This document shows, one piece after another, positions 55,451-64,000 of a stretch of 64,000 nt of DNA. The position numbers were made by a program, and so were the translations under genes. The first letter of the stretch is position 1; each line of letters begins with the position of its first letter. Where the stretch lies: contig JBBHKE010003230.1 in the NCBI GenBank assembly GCA_037447655.1, forward strand, positions 126,001 to 190,000, read 5' to 3'. The notes under the pieces are model-generated. The model worked only from the letters and a program-made list of their open reading frames with translations, had not been told where the DNA came from and did no database searches. The DNA is from Zygnema cylindricum (taxonomy: Eukaryota; Streptophyta; Zygnematophyceae; Zygnematales; Zygnemataceae).

Positions 55451-56560
55451 GACCGGCAAAAGTACCCTCGGTTGGAGGAAAAAGGTTTATGCTGAAAATA
55501 ATTGATAATTGGTCCAAATACTCTAGAGTCTACTTCCTAAAAACATAGTCTAGAACACCAACTTACTTCACAGAATATAAGGCTTGGAGTGAGAAGTGGC
55601 ATGGAATCCCTACTAAGAGAATAATGAGTGATAATGGAGGAGAGTATACCTTAAATCAATTTGAGGAATACTTGAGGGATGAGAGAGTTCAACATCAGAA
55701 AACTGTGACTTATAATCCAAAACAAAATGGAGTAGCTGAGAGGTTGAACAAGATTCTATGAGATAGTGTATGCAGTATGCTGGCCGACAAGAAGATAGGA
55801 AAAATATTTTGAGAAGAAGCCATGAACTGAGCTAACAACATTAACAATAGAGACTTTACCTTAGCCGTGAAAAGAATGACACCTTATGAGGGATGGGTTC
55901 GAAGGAAGATAGATATATCTCACCTGAAAGTATTCGGTAGTCAAGTTTACAGTCTTGATACGGATAGGAAAACCTGAAAACTAGATGCTAAGGAAAAATC
56001 GAGATATTTTGTGGGATATGATAAGGATTTGAACAGATATAAAGTATATGACTTAGAAAAGCAAGATATCATTCTGGTAAACCACCTAGTTGTCATGGAT
56101 GAAGGGAAGTCATATAATCCCTTCAAATATACCAAGAAGATATGAATTAGTTCTGAGTTTGAGAGTGAGGAGGACTCGGTTCTTCCTGGAAGGGACATAA
56201 GTGAAACCGTGATAACAGATTCATGGGAGATTTAAGATGGAAGAGATAAACCCAAACCTCCTACACACTTCGAGGAGACAGAAGAGGAGGAACCGGAAAC
56301 AACTTCCATTGATAAGGGAGCAGATGAGACAATGAAGAGAAATCCGAGACTTCCCTCCACTCCAGCTTTGGATTTTGAAAGAGGACAAAGAAGCAGCAAA
56401 AAGATACAAGAAAAACATGCCGCTCACAAGGTAACTAAGCTGTCTTACCCTGATGAGCCTCAGTCATACTCGATGGCAGTAAACTATCCAGAGAGAGACA
56501 GATGGGATAGAGCCATAAATGATAGTTGGCTTCCATCATGGAAGCAAATACTTGGGAACT
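55440..56560 (+). pseudogene. pol: Integrase and linker of element A
   Basis: One frame with many stops: KDI*GPAKVPSVGGKRF (first aspartate, about 55439-55490), MSDNGGEYTLNQFEEYL (second aspartate, about 55625-55675), NPKQNGVAERLNK (glutamate, about 55712-55750), ISHLKVFGSQVYSLDTDRK, VNHLVVMDEGKSYNPFKY. The linker with RSSKKIQEKHAAHKVTKLSY (about 56392-56450) leads to RT. Confidence 0.85.
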
Positions 56561-56925
56561 AGTGGACTGTCCCCCGGATAGGAAACCTATTGTTACAAGT
56601 GGGTGTTTAAGCTGAAACTGAACCCTGATAATACCATTGAAAGATATAAGGCTCGGTTAGTAGCAAAGGGGTTCACCCAAAAGGAGGGGATTAACTATGA
56701 GGAGACTTTTGCTCCAGTTGTTTGGTTCCCATCAGAAGGATTCTTCTCAGTCTAGCGGCAGCTGAAAACATGGAAATACATCAGATGGACATTAAGACCG
56801 CCTTCCTCAATGGTGAGCTAGAGGAAGAAATCTTCATGCTGCAACCAGTGGGGTTTGTGGAGGAAGGAGAGGAGAGCAAGGTCTGCAAGCTTATAATATC
56901 CTTATATGGACTGAAGCAGGCTCCC
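56561..56925 (+). pseudogene. pol: Reverse transcriptase of element A, N-terminal part
   Basis: Fingers of [13 protein letters not shown] (frameshifted), MEIHQMDIKTAFLNGELEEE and LIISLYGLKQAP at 56885-56925. The frame is cut inside the QAPRQW motif by the 1.29-kb insert; the rest resumes at 58215. Confidence 0.88.
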
Positions 56926-58214
56926 TGATATTGTTTTGAAAAGTTAGTTTCGTGCGTACGCGACATTTTGTGCGCACGCAACATTTCATACGTAAATTAT
57001 TAATCGAATTTAATGTGGGAGTTTAAATGGATTCACGGATTGGGGGACCGCACGTACTGAAAAAATTAAAGTGACCTAACAGACTAATTGAGTGGACGTT
57101 AAATAAGTCAGCGCATTTATTTCCAAGGACGCGATTTTGGTACGACAATATTTTGAGGGCGTGATATCGATAGGACCGTATGTGTATGATGTTGGTTCGC
57201 CATGTGGACATATCGCCAAGTGAGTAGGGGGATACGCGTCGTCATATAAGGAGTGTGCAAATATTTTGGAAGGGCAACGACGACTATATACACATGTCAT
57301 GCATCTAACGGTAGATCTTGCAGAATCGGAAGGGCAAACTCTGGACCGGACATCCGGGAAATGTCGTGTACGAGACCAAATGTGAACCGTTGATGAAAAG
57401 TGGGTGGACAGGCGCGATACGAGCGGGGATCACAAGTGACTTAGTTAACCGTACACACTCAGGTGTTTGGTAGTACTTGACAAACATTCATCTGACCTTT
57501 TGTGACTAATGCTGACTAAGCTATGGCAACGTTAACTATACGGATGATATCTCTAAATATTTAGAAAACAAATATTTGTAGTTTAGGCATTAGTAATTAG
57601 TGTTTCAATATTTATTTAATGGCAAGTAGGAATTAGGGTTTTGGAATTACCTTAGGTACAGTGACGTACAGTTTAGGTACACTGTTGTACTACAGTACAA
57701 TACTACTATTTCAAATGCAGACATCTAATTGGACAGTGAGGAGTAGATAGTGTATAAAGTTTAGGACTTAGATTATTTTGAATATTACAGTTGAATTTAT
57801 CAAAGTAATGGCAGACTGTTTTTCTACAACTTTGACCTGATGGTGTGATCACTCTAGTTGATGTTTTTGCATGAATCTTTGTGAAGATACTATATTATCT
57901 AGAAACTATAAGTGTGTGTAGTTTTAAGATGTTTTGTTATCTCTGTAGAATTCTGTGATAAGTTTACCTGGTTAGTTTGATAAGTTGTCAACTCTTTTTG
58001 TGAAATTGTAGAGATCATATCTTTTAAATTCCTTTGTGAACCTGGCTCTAAATTTGGGAGGTAATATTGTCTATTATATACTGCATACTAGGGCAGTTAG
58101 AGGTGATTATGTTAATTGTGGAGTAATATATGTTGTTTAAAACACAACTATTTTGGGGTATTCTGTGGGTGTTTTCCGTGAGCAATCCATGGCTGAAATA
58201 GGCTATGGACAACA
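56926..58214. mobile_element. 1.29-kb insert in RT of element A, probable divergent solo LTR
   Basis: It splits the QAP|RQW motif. The insert starts TGATATTGTTTTG and ends CTATGGACAACA (TG..CA), with CCC on both sides; a longer target duplication is not clear. No coding region. The stretch AGTAGATAGTGTATAAAGTTTAGGACTTAG (in part, about 57742-57772) resembles the promoter region of the other LTRs, so a distant LTR family is likely. Confidence 0.5.
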
Positions 58215-59336
58215 CCCGACAGTGGAAAAAGAAACTAAATGAGTTTCTCACCGGTCAACGATATATTTGGATTAGCTGTGATCATTCTATCTATATGTTT
58301 AAGGATGAGAACGGCGTCATTTTTATTGCAATTTATGTGGATGATATATTGGTGTTAAGTAAGTCTTTGGATAAGATCAATGAGTTAAAGAAAGATCTTA
58401 GAAGCACGTTTGACATGAAGGATTTAGGGGAGGCAAGATATATTTAAGGAATTCAAATGGAAAGAGATAGGAAGAAAAATATCATCAGACTTACTCAGAA
58501 AGAAGCAATAGGAAATATGCTTGAGAAATTCCAGATGGATAAGGCAAAGAGTTGTACCACTCCCATAGACTTGAAGAAAGTGAGTGATGGGAGTGTAGAA
58601 GGAGGAGTGGTAATCTTAGATGATCAAATGAGCCCTGAAGAGAGAGAATTTAGGAAGTCTATTCCTTAAAGGCAAGCTCTACGAAGTTTAATCTACTTGA
58701 TGAACTATACCAGGCCAGACATAGCAACAACAGTTGGAGTACTCAGTTGCTGTCTTAATGATCCTAGGAAAAGAGAATAGGAGGCAGCCAAGAGAGTTTT
58801 GAGATATCTGGTGGGAGCCAGAGAGTTATGGTTGCTTTTGGTAGGGGAGCACACTGACATCACTACTTGGAGTGATGCCAGTTATGGGGATGCACCTATG
58901 AGAAGATGCACTTTTGGGTATGTTTTGTATGTGGGGGAAGGTGCTTGCTGTTGGTGCAGCAAGCAACAAAAGGTGGTTGCTCAATCTACTATTGAGGCAT
59001 GTACATGGCCTCTTATTCTTCTGTGAAAGAGTTGATGTGGGTCAAGTCATTGTTGTAAGAATTGGGGTATATGAAGGAGGGAGTTCATGAAGTTTTTTGT
59101 GATAATCAAGGTGCAATTGCATTTGCAACTTATCCAAAACATCATTTCAATTCTAAGCATATGGAAATAAGATTGGGTTTTGTGAGAGAAAAAGTTGAGA
59201 ATAAGATTGTGAATCTTGTATATAAATATTAGGAGGAGATGGTGGCTGATATGATGACAAAAACATTGCCTTCTCCCAAGTTAAAATATTGTAGAGAAAA
59301 GTGTGGACTAAAACTGAAGTTAAAATAAGTTCAGAA
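58215..59336 (+). pseudogene. pol: Reverse transcriptase C-terminal part and RNase H of element A
   Basis: Resumes RQWKKKLNEFLTGQRYI; palm motif AIYVDDILVL intact (about 58327-58356); KDLGEARYI then a stop; MLEKFQMDKAKSCTTPIDLK; LMNYTRPDIATTVGVLS. RNase H: ITTWSDASYGDAPMRRCTFG, CCWCSKQQKVVAQST, a frameshift near 58998, FCDNQGAIAFA, KHMEIRLGFVREKVENKIV, MVADMMTKTLPSPK. Ends before the polypurine tract AATAAGGGGAG. Confidence 0.88.
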
Positions 59337-59347
59337 AATAAGGGGAG

Positions 59348-60154
59348 TGTTGAAAATACTAGATTTATAGGGTATTTTCTAGATCTAAATAGATAAGCAA
59401 AATAGGAAAAGAAAAGGGCGAACAGCTAGCCTCCACCTCCTCTCTCTAGCCCCCATACTTTTTCTACTCCTTGAAGGTTAGAGAGGGTGATTGAGCCATG
59501 GCTGCCTTAGCTCCACAGACAAGACTAAAGAGTGACATAAGTCACTCTCAACAAAACGTTGAGTTCGACAAGACTTGAACCTCCGACCAGCAGAGTGAGG
59601 TGTAGCCGTTATCTCTAACCAGTCTGTTGTAGAAGTTCGTTACAGTACAAACTATATTTATTTAAACATTAATATGAACGTTAGTCTGATTAACGAAACT
59701 ACGAGGGAGTGAACATAGAGACATGTTAGATTTAGTGCGTGCATCAAATCCGCCGCATGAAACAAATGTATCAGACATTTATTTCGACGTCATATATAAA
59801 AATCCGATCTTCATCCGACGACGCAAATCATCGACGTGGTCCAAGAATGGTCACATTGGCGGTTTACGGATGTGACGTGACCAAGTGATACGTGGTACAA
59901 TAGAAATGAGCAGCGAGAATCGCGGACGACATGAGGACGAGTTTGAAAGCGACACGCGACTACTCCATGGTCTTGTTGTACACAAGACGTACAAAAAGTT
60001 CATTGGCCATTGTATTTTTTTGTACGTTACAGTCTCCTGATTGGAGCGTACTTCAGTAGATAAGGGTAATGAGAGGGGTTTTAGGACTTAGGAAATTTGG
60101 GTAGGTAGCACCTATCTCGTAGAGAGCTTGTATAAAAGATTGGTATCTTTACTC
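59348..60154 (+). repeat. 3' LTR of element A, truncated by element B
   Basis: Starts TGTTGAAAATACTAG after the polypurine tract and aligns with the 5' LTR for 807 bp, up to ATTGGTATCTTTACTC just past the TATA box (60131). The next LTR starts there. Confidence 0.92.
59561..59634 (-). other. tRNA-like module in A 3' LTR, antisense
   Basis: Minus strand: CTGGTTAGAGATAACGG and GGAGGTTCAAGTCTTG. Same type as in the 5' LTR. Confidence 0.6.
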
Positions 60155-61147
60155 TGTTGAAATATAATGTATTTTCTAGGTTAGTTAAAAGATTTAAATA
60201 AAAGCAAGAAAAAGCAAAGGCTGCTTGCTTCTAGCTTCTCTCTTTAGCCCCCATACTTGTCCTAGTCACTGAAGGCTGGAGAGGAAGCTAGAGCCATGGC
60301 TGCCTATGCTCCTTCTAGAGTCAGAAGGCAGATCCTTGGTAAACTTACCAAAAGGATTGACGGACCCAGGATTTGATCTTGGTACCTACCATCTGTCAAA
60401 GTAGTTGTTAGTCTTACCCTGTAGGCTAAGACTAGTGCTGAATTATATAGGGTACGATAGCTACTTAAAGATGACAAAACAGAGAAGTTCGATTTAGTGA
60501 CAAACGGACCACAATCACACACACACAGTTTAATATAGAATTACACCGGAAATGTACTACTTGTATTTTTAACGGCTATAAATTAAGGCCGACATTAATC
60601 TAATGACGGAGAAAGAAGCCGGCATCGCGAAATGGTCCATTTAGTGGTTTTCAGTCACAACCACAACGGGAGACACGTGGCAGCATGACATTGGATGACG
60701 ACATCTCCGGGACATATTATGGCGAACCCGGATATGGCAAGCGTCGTCTTTTTGGCCGTATCGTACAATGGCCGTACAGAAAGTACTTTAAACCAAGTAC
60801 CTTTCTGTACTGTACACTCAATTGATTGGTTCCGTACATCACTAGGAGAGGGTTTAAAGAGGGGTTTAGGACTTAGAAAATTAGAGGTAGCCGCCTCTCT
60901 CTCAGAGAGCTTTTGTATAAAAGGGTCATCTTTGACCATTGATAATTAACTGCTCAGGGGAGCAAATTCAAGGATTCTTTTTGTGGCAAACTTAGGGGAG
61001 TCAGCCCTTCCAAGGGGTGCAGTCTGGTGAGTCTGTATTCTGTCAAGGTGTCAGCAATATTCAAACAAAGCTTAAAGAACTGAGGTTATCCTAGAGGCTT
61101 CTAGCAAGCTGCCTACTCTGAGTACCAATAGAGGTCTAAGAGTTGCA
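60155..61147 (+). repeat. 5' LTR of element B
   Basis: 993 bp, TGTTGAAATATAATG to GAGTTGCA. TATAAAAG at 60916, CACGTG in GACACGTGGCAG (about 60673), and imperfect palindrome GTACAATGGCCGTAC (about 60764-60778). Confidence 0.92.
60356..60430 (-). other. tRNA-like module in B LTR, antisense
   Basis: Minus strand: CAGGGTAAGACTAACAAC (A-box-like) and CCAAGATCAAATCCTGGG (B-box/T-arm-like). Same type as in J. Confidence 0.55.
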
Positions 61148-61162
61148 GGTTATGGGCCCACC
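61148..61162 (+). promoter_or_regulatory. Primer binding site of element B
   Basis: GGTTATGGGCCCACC, a perfect complement of 15 nt of the initiator tRNA-Met anticodon arm, directly after LTR end CA (61147). Contains the gag ATG (61152). Confidence 0.82.
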
Positions 61163-62221
61163 CTCTAGGGTGCCCATATGCAATGGGACTGGGTTCATCT
61201 AATGGGAGAGTATGAGGATGGGAGCCCTTTGTGAGAAAATATTTTGGAGAATAGTGAGTGGGCGAGTGAAGCGCCCATCCGGTCTTGCTATTCCTCTAGG
61301 GTTTGGAGGAAGCAGATTTGGTAGGAAACCAGATCCACCGTCATCAAAGGAATCTGAAGATGGAGAAAGCATCGTGATGGAAAAAGGGAAAGAAAAAGAG
61401 AAATCCACACCTATAGCAACCGGATCTGCTTTCATGTCTCCTATTCCAAGGAATGAGGAGAATGATATCGATACCTGGGACTAGAACAATATGGCAGCCA
61501 AGCATTTTATCCTCCGTCATCTCACACAAGGACTCACTGGTCCTCATTTACAGGTGGAAAGGGCATCCGATCCGTGGGATGCGCTTATAGAGATGTACTG
61601 TAGCGGTAATATTCAGGAACAAAAGCTAGCAGACCAAAGGATCAATGGATACTTTCACAAAGGAGAGAAGATGCTCGATTTCTGCAATGAGCTGGCTATA
61701 CTTTTCATGGAGTTAGAGTGTACCGGAAAAGAAGAAACCGAGAAGGCAAAGGTACATTGTTTACTCATGAAACTACCCGATGAGTATGAGAACATTGTAA
61801 ACCGGGTACAGGATCTACCGGACTCCAGGTGGGTATGGAATTCAGTAGTTGGTATGATTCTCGTCCGAGAGAATACAATTGAAATCCGAAGGGGAGTTAA
61901 GAAAGGACAAGCCTTCGCGGCTGGAGCAAGTTGGAGAAACAAAGATTCACGGAAACCCCTTTGAAGTCATGGAGGGGAAGACCTGAAAAATCAATCCGAT
62001 GAATCCGAAACGAGGGGACCAAAGGGGCTTTGTCACTTTTGTAAGAAACCCGGGCATTACATGGCAGAATGCACCAAACTGACCGAGCTTCGGATAAAGG
62101 AGGGGCAGACCGGAGGTCAAACACAAGGGAAGAAAAAGGCACTTGTCACACAGGTACTCGAGGAGGAATCCGATGAGGAGGACGACGAACTTCTTTTGGA
62201 TGAGGAGTTGGAGGCAAAAAC
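61152..62221 (+). pseudogene. gag: Gag of element B
   Basis: Starts MGPPSRVPICNGTGFI, then a stop, then WESMRMGALCEKIFWRIVSG. One main frame continues with KEKEKSTPIATGSAFMSPIP and a stop after IDTWD. The capsid region is well kept (MAAKHFILRHLTQGLTGPHL, LLMKLPDEYENIVNRVQDLP, 61491-61964) and the zinc knuckle CHFCKKPGHYMAEC is at 62032-62073. The acidic linker (EEESDEEDDELLLDEELEAK) is cut at 62221 by LTR C. Only about three in-frame stops, so it is younger-looking than A. Confidence 0.88.
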
Positions 62222-62270
62222 TGTTGAAATTTATGTATTTTCTAGGTCTGTGTTGGAAAAATAAATAGAG
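62222..62270 (+). repeat. 49-bp 5' end of LTR C
   Basis: TGTTGAAATTTATGTATTTT... resembles the start of LTR B and interrupts gag of B, but after 49 bp another LTR (D) starts. Interpreted as the tip of an LTR into which D inserted; a short aberrant insertion is also possible. Confidence 0.55.
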
Positions 62271-63315
62271 TGTTGAAAAGAGGTGACTAATAGTTCACTT
62301 CTATATTTTAGTTAGAATGTAAAGAGAGAGTAAGAGAGGACCAAAGGCACGCCATGGTTGCCGCATCATCTAGAAGGAGGAAGAATGAATTAGAAAGTAT
62401 TTTACTAGTTTTAGCAAAATACTGCCGCCGGCCGGGTTTGAACCGGGGTCTGTAGGCTACTAAGTAGACCAACGCCTTATCCATTAAGTTACTTACGAAA
62501 AGATACACGTGATGGGTTTCATAAATATATAAACAATAACGAAACAGCTAATTAACAACAGACTAACCAAAATGAGCAATTTCTGCATGTACGCGAATCT
62601 GAACCGTGTAAAATATGTTTTGATCGGACGGCCGGCATTATAGCCGCCACGCGAAGTGGGCTTTTTGGCGGCATACGGATATAGCGTCACGCGGTGCCAC
62701 GTGGCGCCACATTATTTGATACCGGAGAAGATGGGAGGAGGAACCATGGCTTCCGATATGACAGGTGTCACCTTGTAGACCTTGTCGTACAATGGTTGTA
62801 CAATAAGTACATCGCCCATTGTACCTTCTTGTACTTTATAGTGTTCCTATTGGACTAGGGTTTAATAGTAGGTAGTCGTGAGTAGGCAGACCGAGACTTA
62901 GTAATATTTAGGTACCTCTCTCTCTAAGAGAGCTTCTAACTATAAAGGTCATCTTTGACCAACCATAACTTAATGCTCGGGTGAGCAAATTCACTGATTC
63001 TTTTTGCTGCGGACTCAGGGGAGTCTAAGCTACACAAGGGTGTAGTCGGTCAGAGTCTTTGCGTGCCAGGGTGGCACTTATTCAGTGGGAAAGTCAAAGT
63101 GGGGAATATTGTCCAAAACACATATTGAAGCTTTGCATTTTGTGGTGGAACTGAGCACACAGAAGGTCTTCTCTTCACAGGGGTGAAGGTATATTGGAGT
63201 TCTTGTTGTCAAGGGATCATTTATTTGGGTTTATATCAACTTGGAGTCGGCACTATCTAGATTAGCTTCTTTTGGATCTGCGAATTCTGTGGGCAATGGA
63301 GCCCATAGAATTTCA
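62271..63315 (+). repeat. 5' LTR of element D
   Basis: 1045 bp, TGTTGAAAAGAGG to CATAGAATTTCA. TATAAA at 62941, G-box in GCCACGTGGCG (about 62696-62706). Aligns with 51211-52205. Confidence 0.92.
62424..62492 (-). other. tRNA-like module in D LTR, antisense (tRNA-Arg-like)
   Basis: Minus strand: TTAATGGATAAGGCGTTGG (close to an A-box of tRNA-Arg type) and CCCCGGTTCAAACCCGG (consensus B-box GGTTCAAACC, four paired T-stem bases). The anticodon arm is replaced by CTACTTAGTAG and the acceptor stem does not pair. The clearest tRNA-like module of the window. Confidence 0.65.
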
Positions 63316-63330
63316 GGTTATGGGCCCACC
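63316..63330 (+). promoter_or_regulatory. Primer binding site of element D
   Basis: GGTTATGGGCCCACC followed by A: 16 nt complementary to the initiator tRNA-Met anticodon arm, directly after LTR end CA. The gag ATG (63320) is inside. Confidence 0.83.
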
Positions 63331-64000
63331 ATCTAGGGTGCCTATGTTCGATGGAACAGACTTCACTTATTGGGAGTTTATTATGAAGGGATTGCTTTTC
63401 GAGAAGCACTTATGGGGAATTGTTTCGGGACATGTGAGATGTCCGCCACTTGGCTTTGGAGGAGCTTACTGTGGAGAACCATCTGAGGCTGCCCAGAATA
63501 TCAACCGGAGTTCAGATGCAACGAAAGGTGAAGGGAAAAATATTGTGGTGGAAGGGGAAAAAGGGGAGAATGATAAAGGGACACTTATGGTGAGGGGAGC
63601 TATGCTCTTTGCCACAGCTCCACTTAGAGGGGTTGTAAGTAAAACTGAAGAAAATGATAGTAAAATTTGGGAGTATAAAAACACTATAGCAAAACATCTC
63701 ATACTTAGATATGTGTCTAAGTCCATAGCTATCACTCTTTTAAGTCATACTAAGTCTTCGGAAATATGGGAAACACTAAGGCAGATTTATAAGAGTGAGA
63801 CTATTCAGAGGCAGCAGTTAGTAAAACAGGAAATAGAGGCCTATGTTTATAAAGGCGATAATATGATAGAGTTTTGCAATGATATTGCTGCGTTATATGT
63901 TGAGCTTGCTAGTGCGGGGTATGTAGAATCTGAGGAGAGAAAGATCAATACACTACTCATGAAACTCCCAGATGAGTACGAAAATATCATTAATCGTATG
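63320..64000 (+). CDS. gag: Gag polyprotein of element D, intact, 3' part outside window
   Basis: 227 codons without a stop from the ATG in the primer binding site to the window end. The N-terminus MGPPSRVPMFDGTDFTYWEF matches other gags of this group. Then comes LLFEKHLWGIVSGHVRCPPL, a variable Gly/Glu/Lys-rich linker (residues about 60-105), and the start of the UBN2-like capsid domain (IWEYKNTIAKHLILRYVSKS, MIEFCNDIAALYVELAS, LLMKLPDEYENIINRM). The zinc knuckle expected about 70 residues further lies beyond the edge. Gag forms the virus-like particle in the cytoplasm in which reverse transcription occurs. It is the only retrotransposon frame in the window without visible damage. Confidence 0.88.
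   Translation, partial: MGPPSRVPMFDGTDFTYWEFIMKGLLFEKHLWGIVSGHVRCPPLGFGGAYCGEPSEAAQNINRSSDATKGEGKNIVVEGEKGENDKGTLMVRGAMLFATAPLRGVVSKTEENDSKIWEYKNTIAKHLILRYVSKSIAITLLSHTKSSEIWETLRQIYKSETIQRQQLVKQEIEAYVYKGDNMIEFCNDIAALYVELASAGYVESEERKINTLLMKLPDEYENIINRM

Larger units (their letters stand above)
52714..60154 (+). mobile_element. Copia element A, full length but 3' LTR cut by element B
   Basis: 5' LTR, primer binding site, gag, PR, IN, RT, RNase H, polypurine tract and the first 807 bp of the 3' LTR. The RT is split by a 1.29-kb insert (56926-58214). Same family as element 1. Many stops; inactive. Confidence 0.94.
60155..62221 (+). mobile_element. Copia element B, 5' part, cut by LTR C
   Basis: LTR, primer binding site and gag up to the acidic linker before protease. 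It is inserted in the 3' LTR of A. The remainder must lie to the right of the window, after the nested elements C and D. Confidence 0.9.
62271..64000 (+). mobile_element. Copia element D, 5' part (runs off the window)
   Basis: LTR 62271-63315, perfect primer binding site and an undamaged gag frame to the last base. The innermost and probably youngest element of the A > B > C > D nest. Its family also left the 3' LTR at 51211-52205. Confidence 0.9.

Noticed and set aside
62222-62320. A single LTR starting at 62222
   Set aside because: TGTTGAAAAG at 62271 matches the start of the related LTR at 51211, which follows a polypurine tract, so the LTR of D starts at 62271 and 62222-62270 is a separate fragment.
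4190-62492. Functional tRNA genes at the tRNA-like modules
   Set aside because: Acceptor stems do not pair, anticodon arms are irregular, and the modules are LTR parts repeated with the elements. Reported as tRNA-like, not as tRNA.

Overview
This is nuclear DNA of a land plant with a large, transposon-rich genome; I cannot name the species. The evidence is dense nested Ty1/copia retrotransposons, hAT elements and MITEs, plus an extensin/proline-rich protein family with plant-type signal peptides. There are no rRNA genes, CRISPR arrays, operons or bacterial-type genes. The only host-type genes I can support are three members of one proline-rich family: 8575-9037 minus (broken), 20479-20991 plus (best preserved) and 52206-52482 plus (truncated).

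Layout. 1-4476: minus-strand copia element 1 (5' LTR and gag-pol, cut by the window edge), inserted in a 5'-truncated non-LTR retrotransposon (4477-6260, minus). 6.3-8.6 kb: AT-rich DNA with a TA-flanked MITE and a decayed minisatellite. 8.6-9.2 kb: proline-rich pseudogene. 9.2-15.7 kb: non-genic DNA with a second MITE and a 680-bp direct duplication whose two copies are separated exactly by a hAT-like element. 15.7-18.4 kb: dead hAT transposase (minus) split by a solo copia LTR. 18.97-19.4 kb: hAT MITE with perfect 8-bp target duplication. 20.4-21.6 kb: the proline-rich gene. 23.1-32.3 kb: copia fragments F (plus), G and H (minus). 32.3-52.2 kb: a nest in which plus-strand element I is split by minus-strand J, itself split by complete minus-strand element K (36604-43082, TSD TTAAC). 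A segment of this nest is tandemly duplicated, with a TG..CA element (47853-49000) at the junction. 52.7-64.0 kb: plus-strand nest A > B > C > D. D is youngest and has an uninterrupted gag frame running off the window.

Two features unite almost all copia elements here. First, the 15 bases after the 5' LTR, GGTTATGGGCCCACC or near variants, are complementary to the anticodon arm of plant initiator tRNA-Met rather than its 3' end. This implies priming by an internal or half tRNA, and the ATG of gag lies inside this site. Second, all twelve LTRs long enough to judge carry a tRNA-like module (A-box/B-box-like, about 70 bp) 150-300 bp from the LTR start, always antisense to the element. The underlying tRNA type appears to differ between LTR families.

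All pol regions are broken by stops, frameshifts or altered catalytic residues. The window is mainly a record of repeated insertion, duplication and decay around a small proline-rich gene family.
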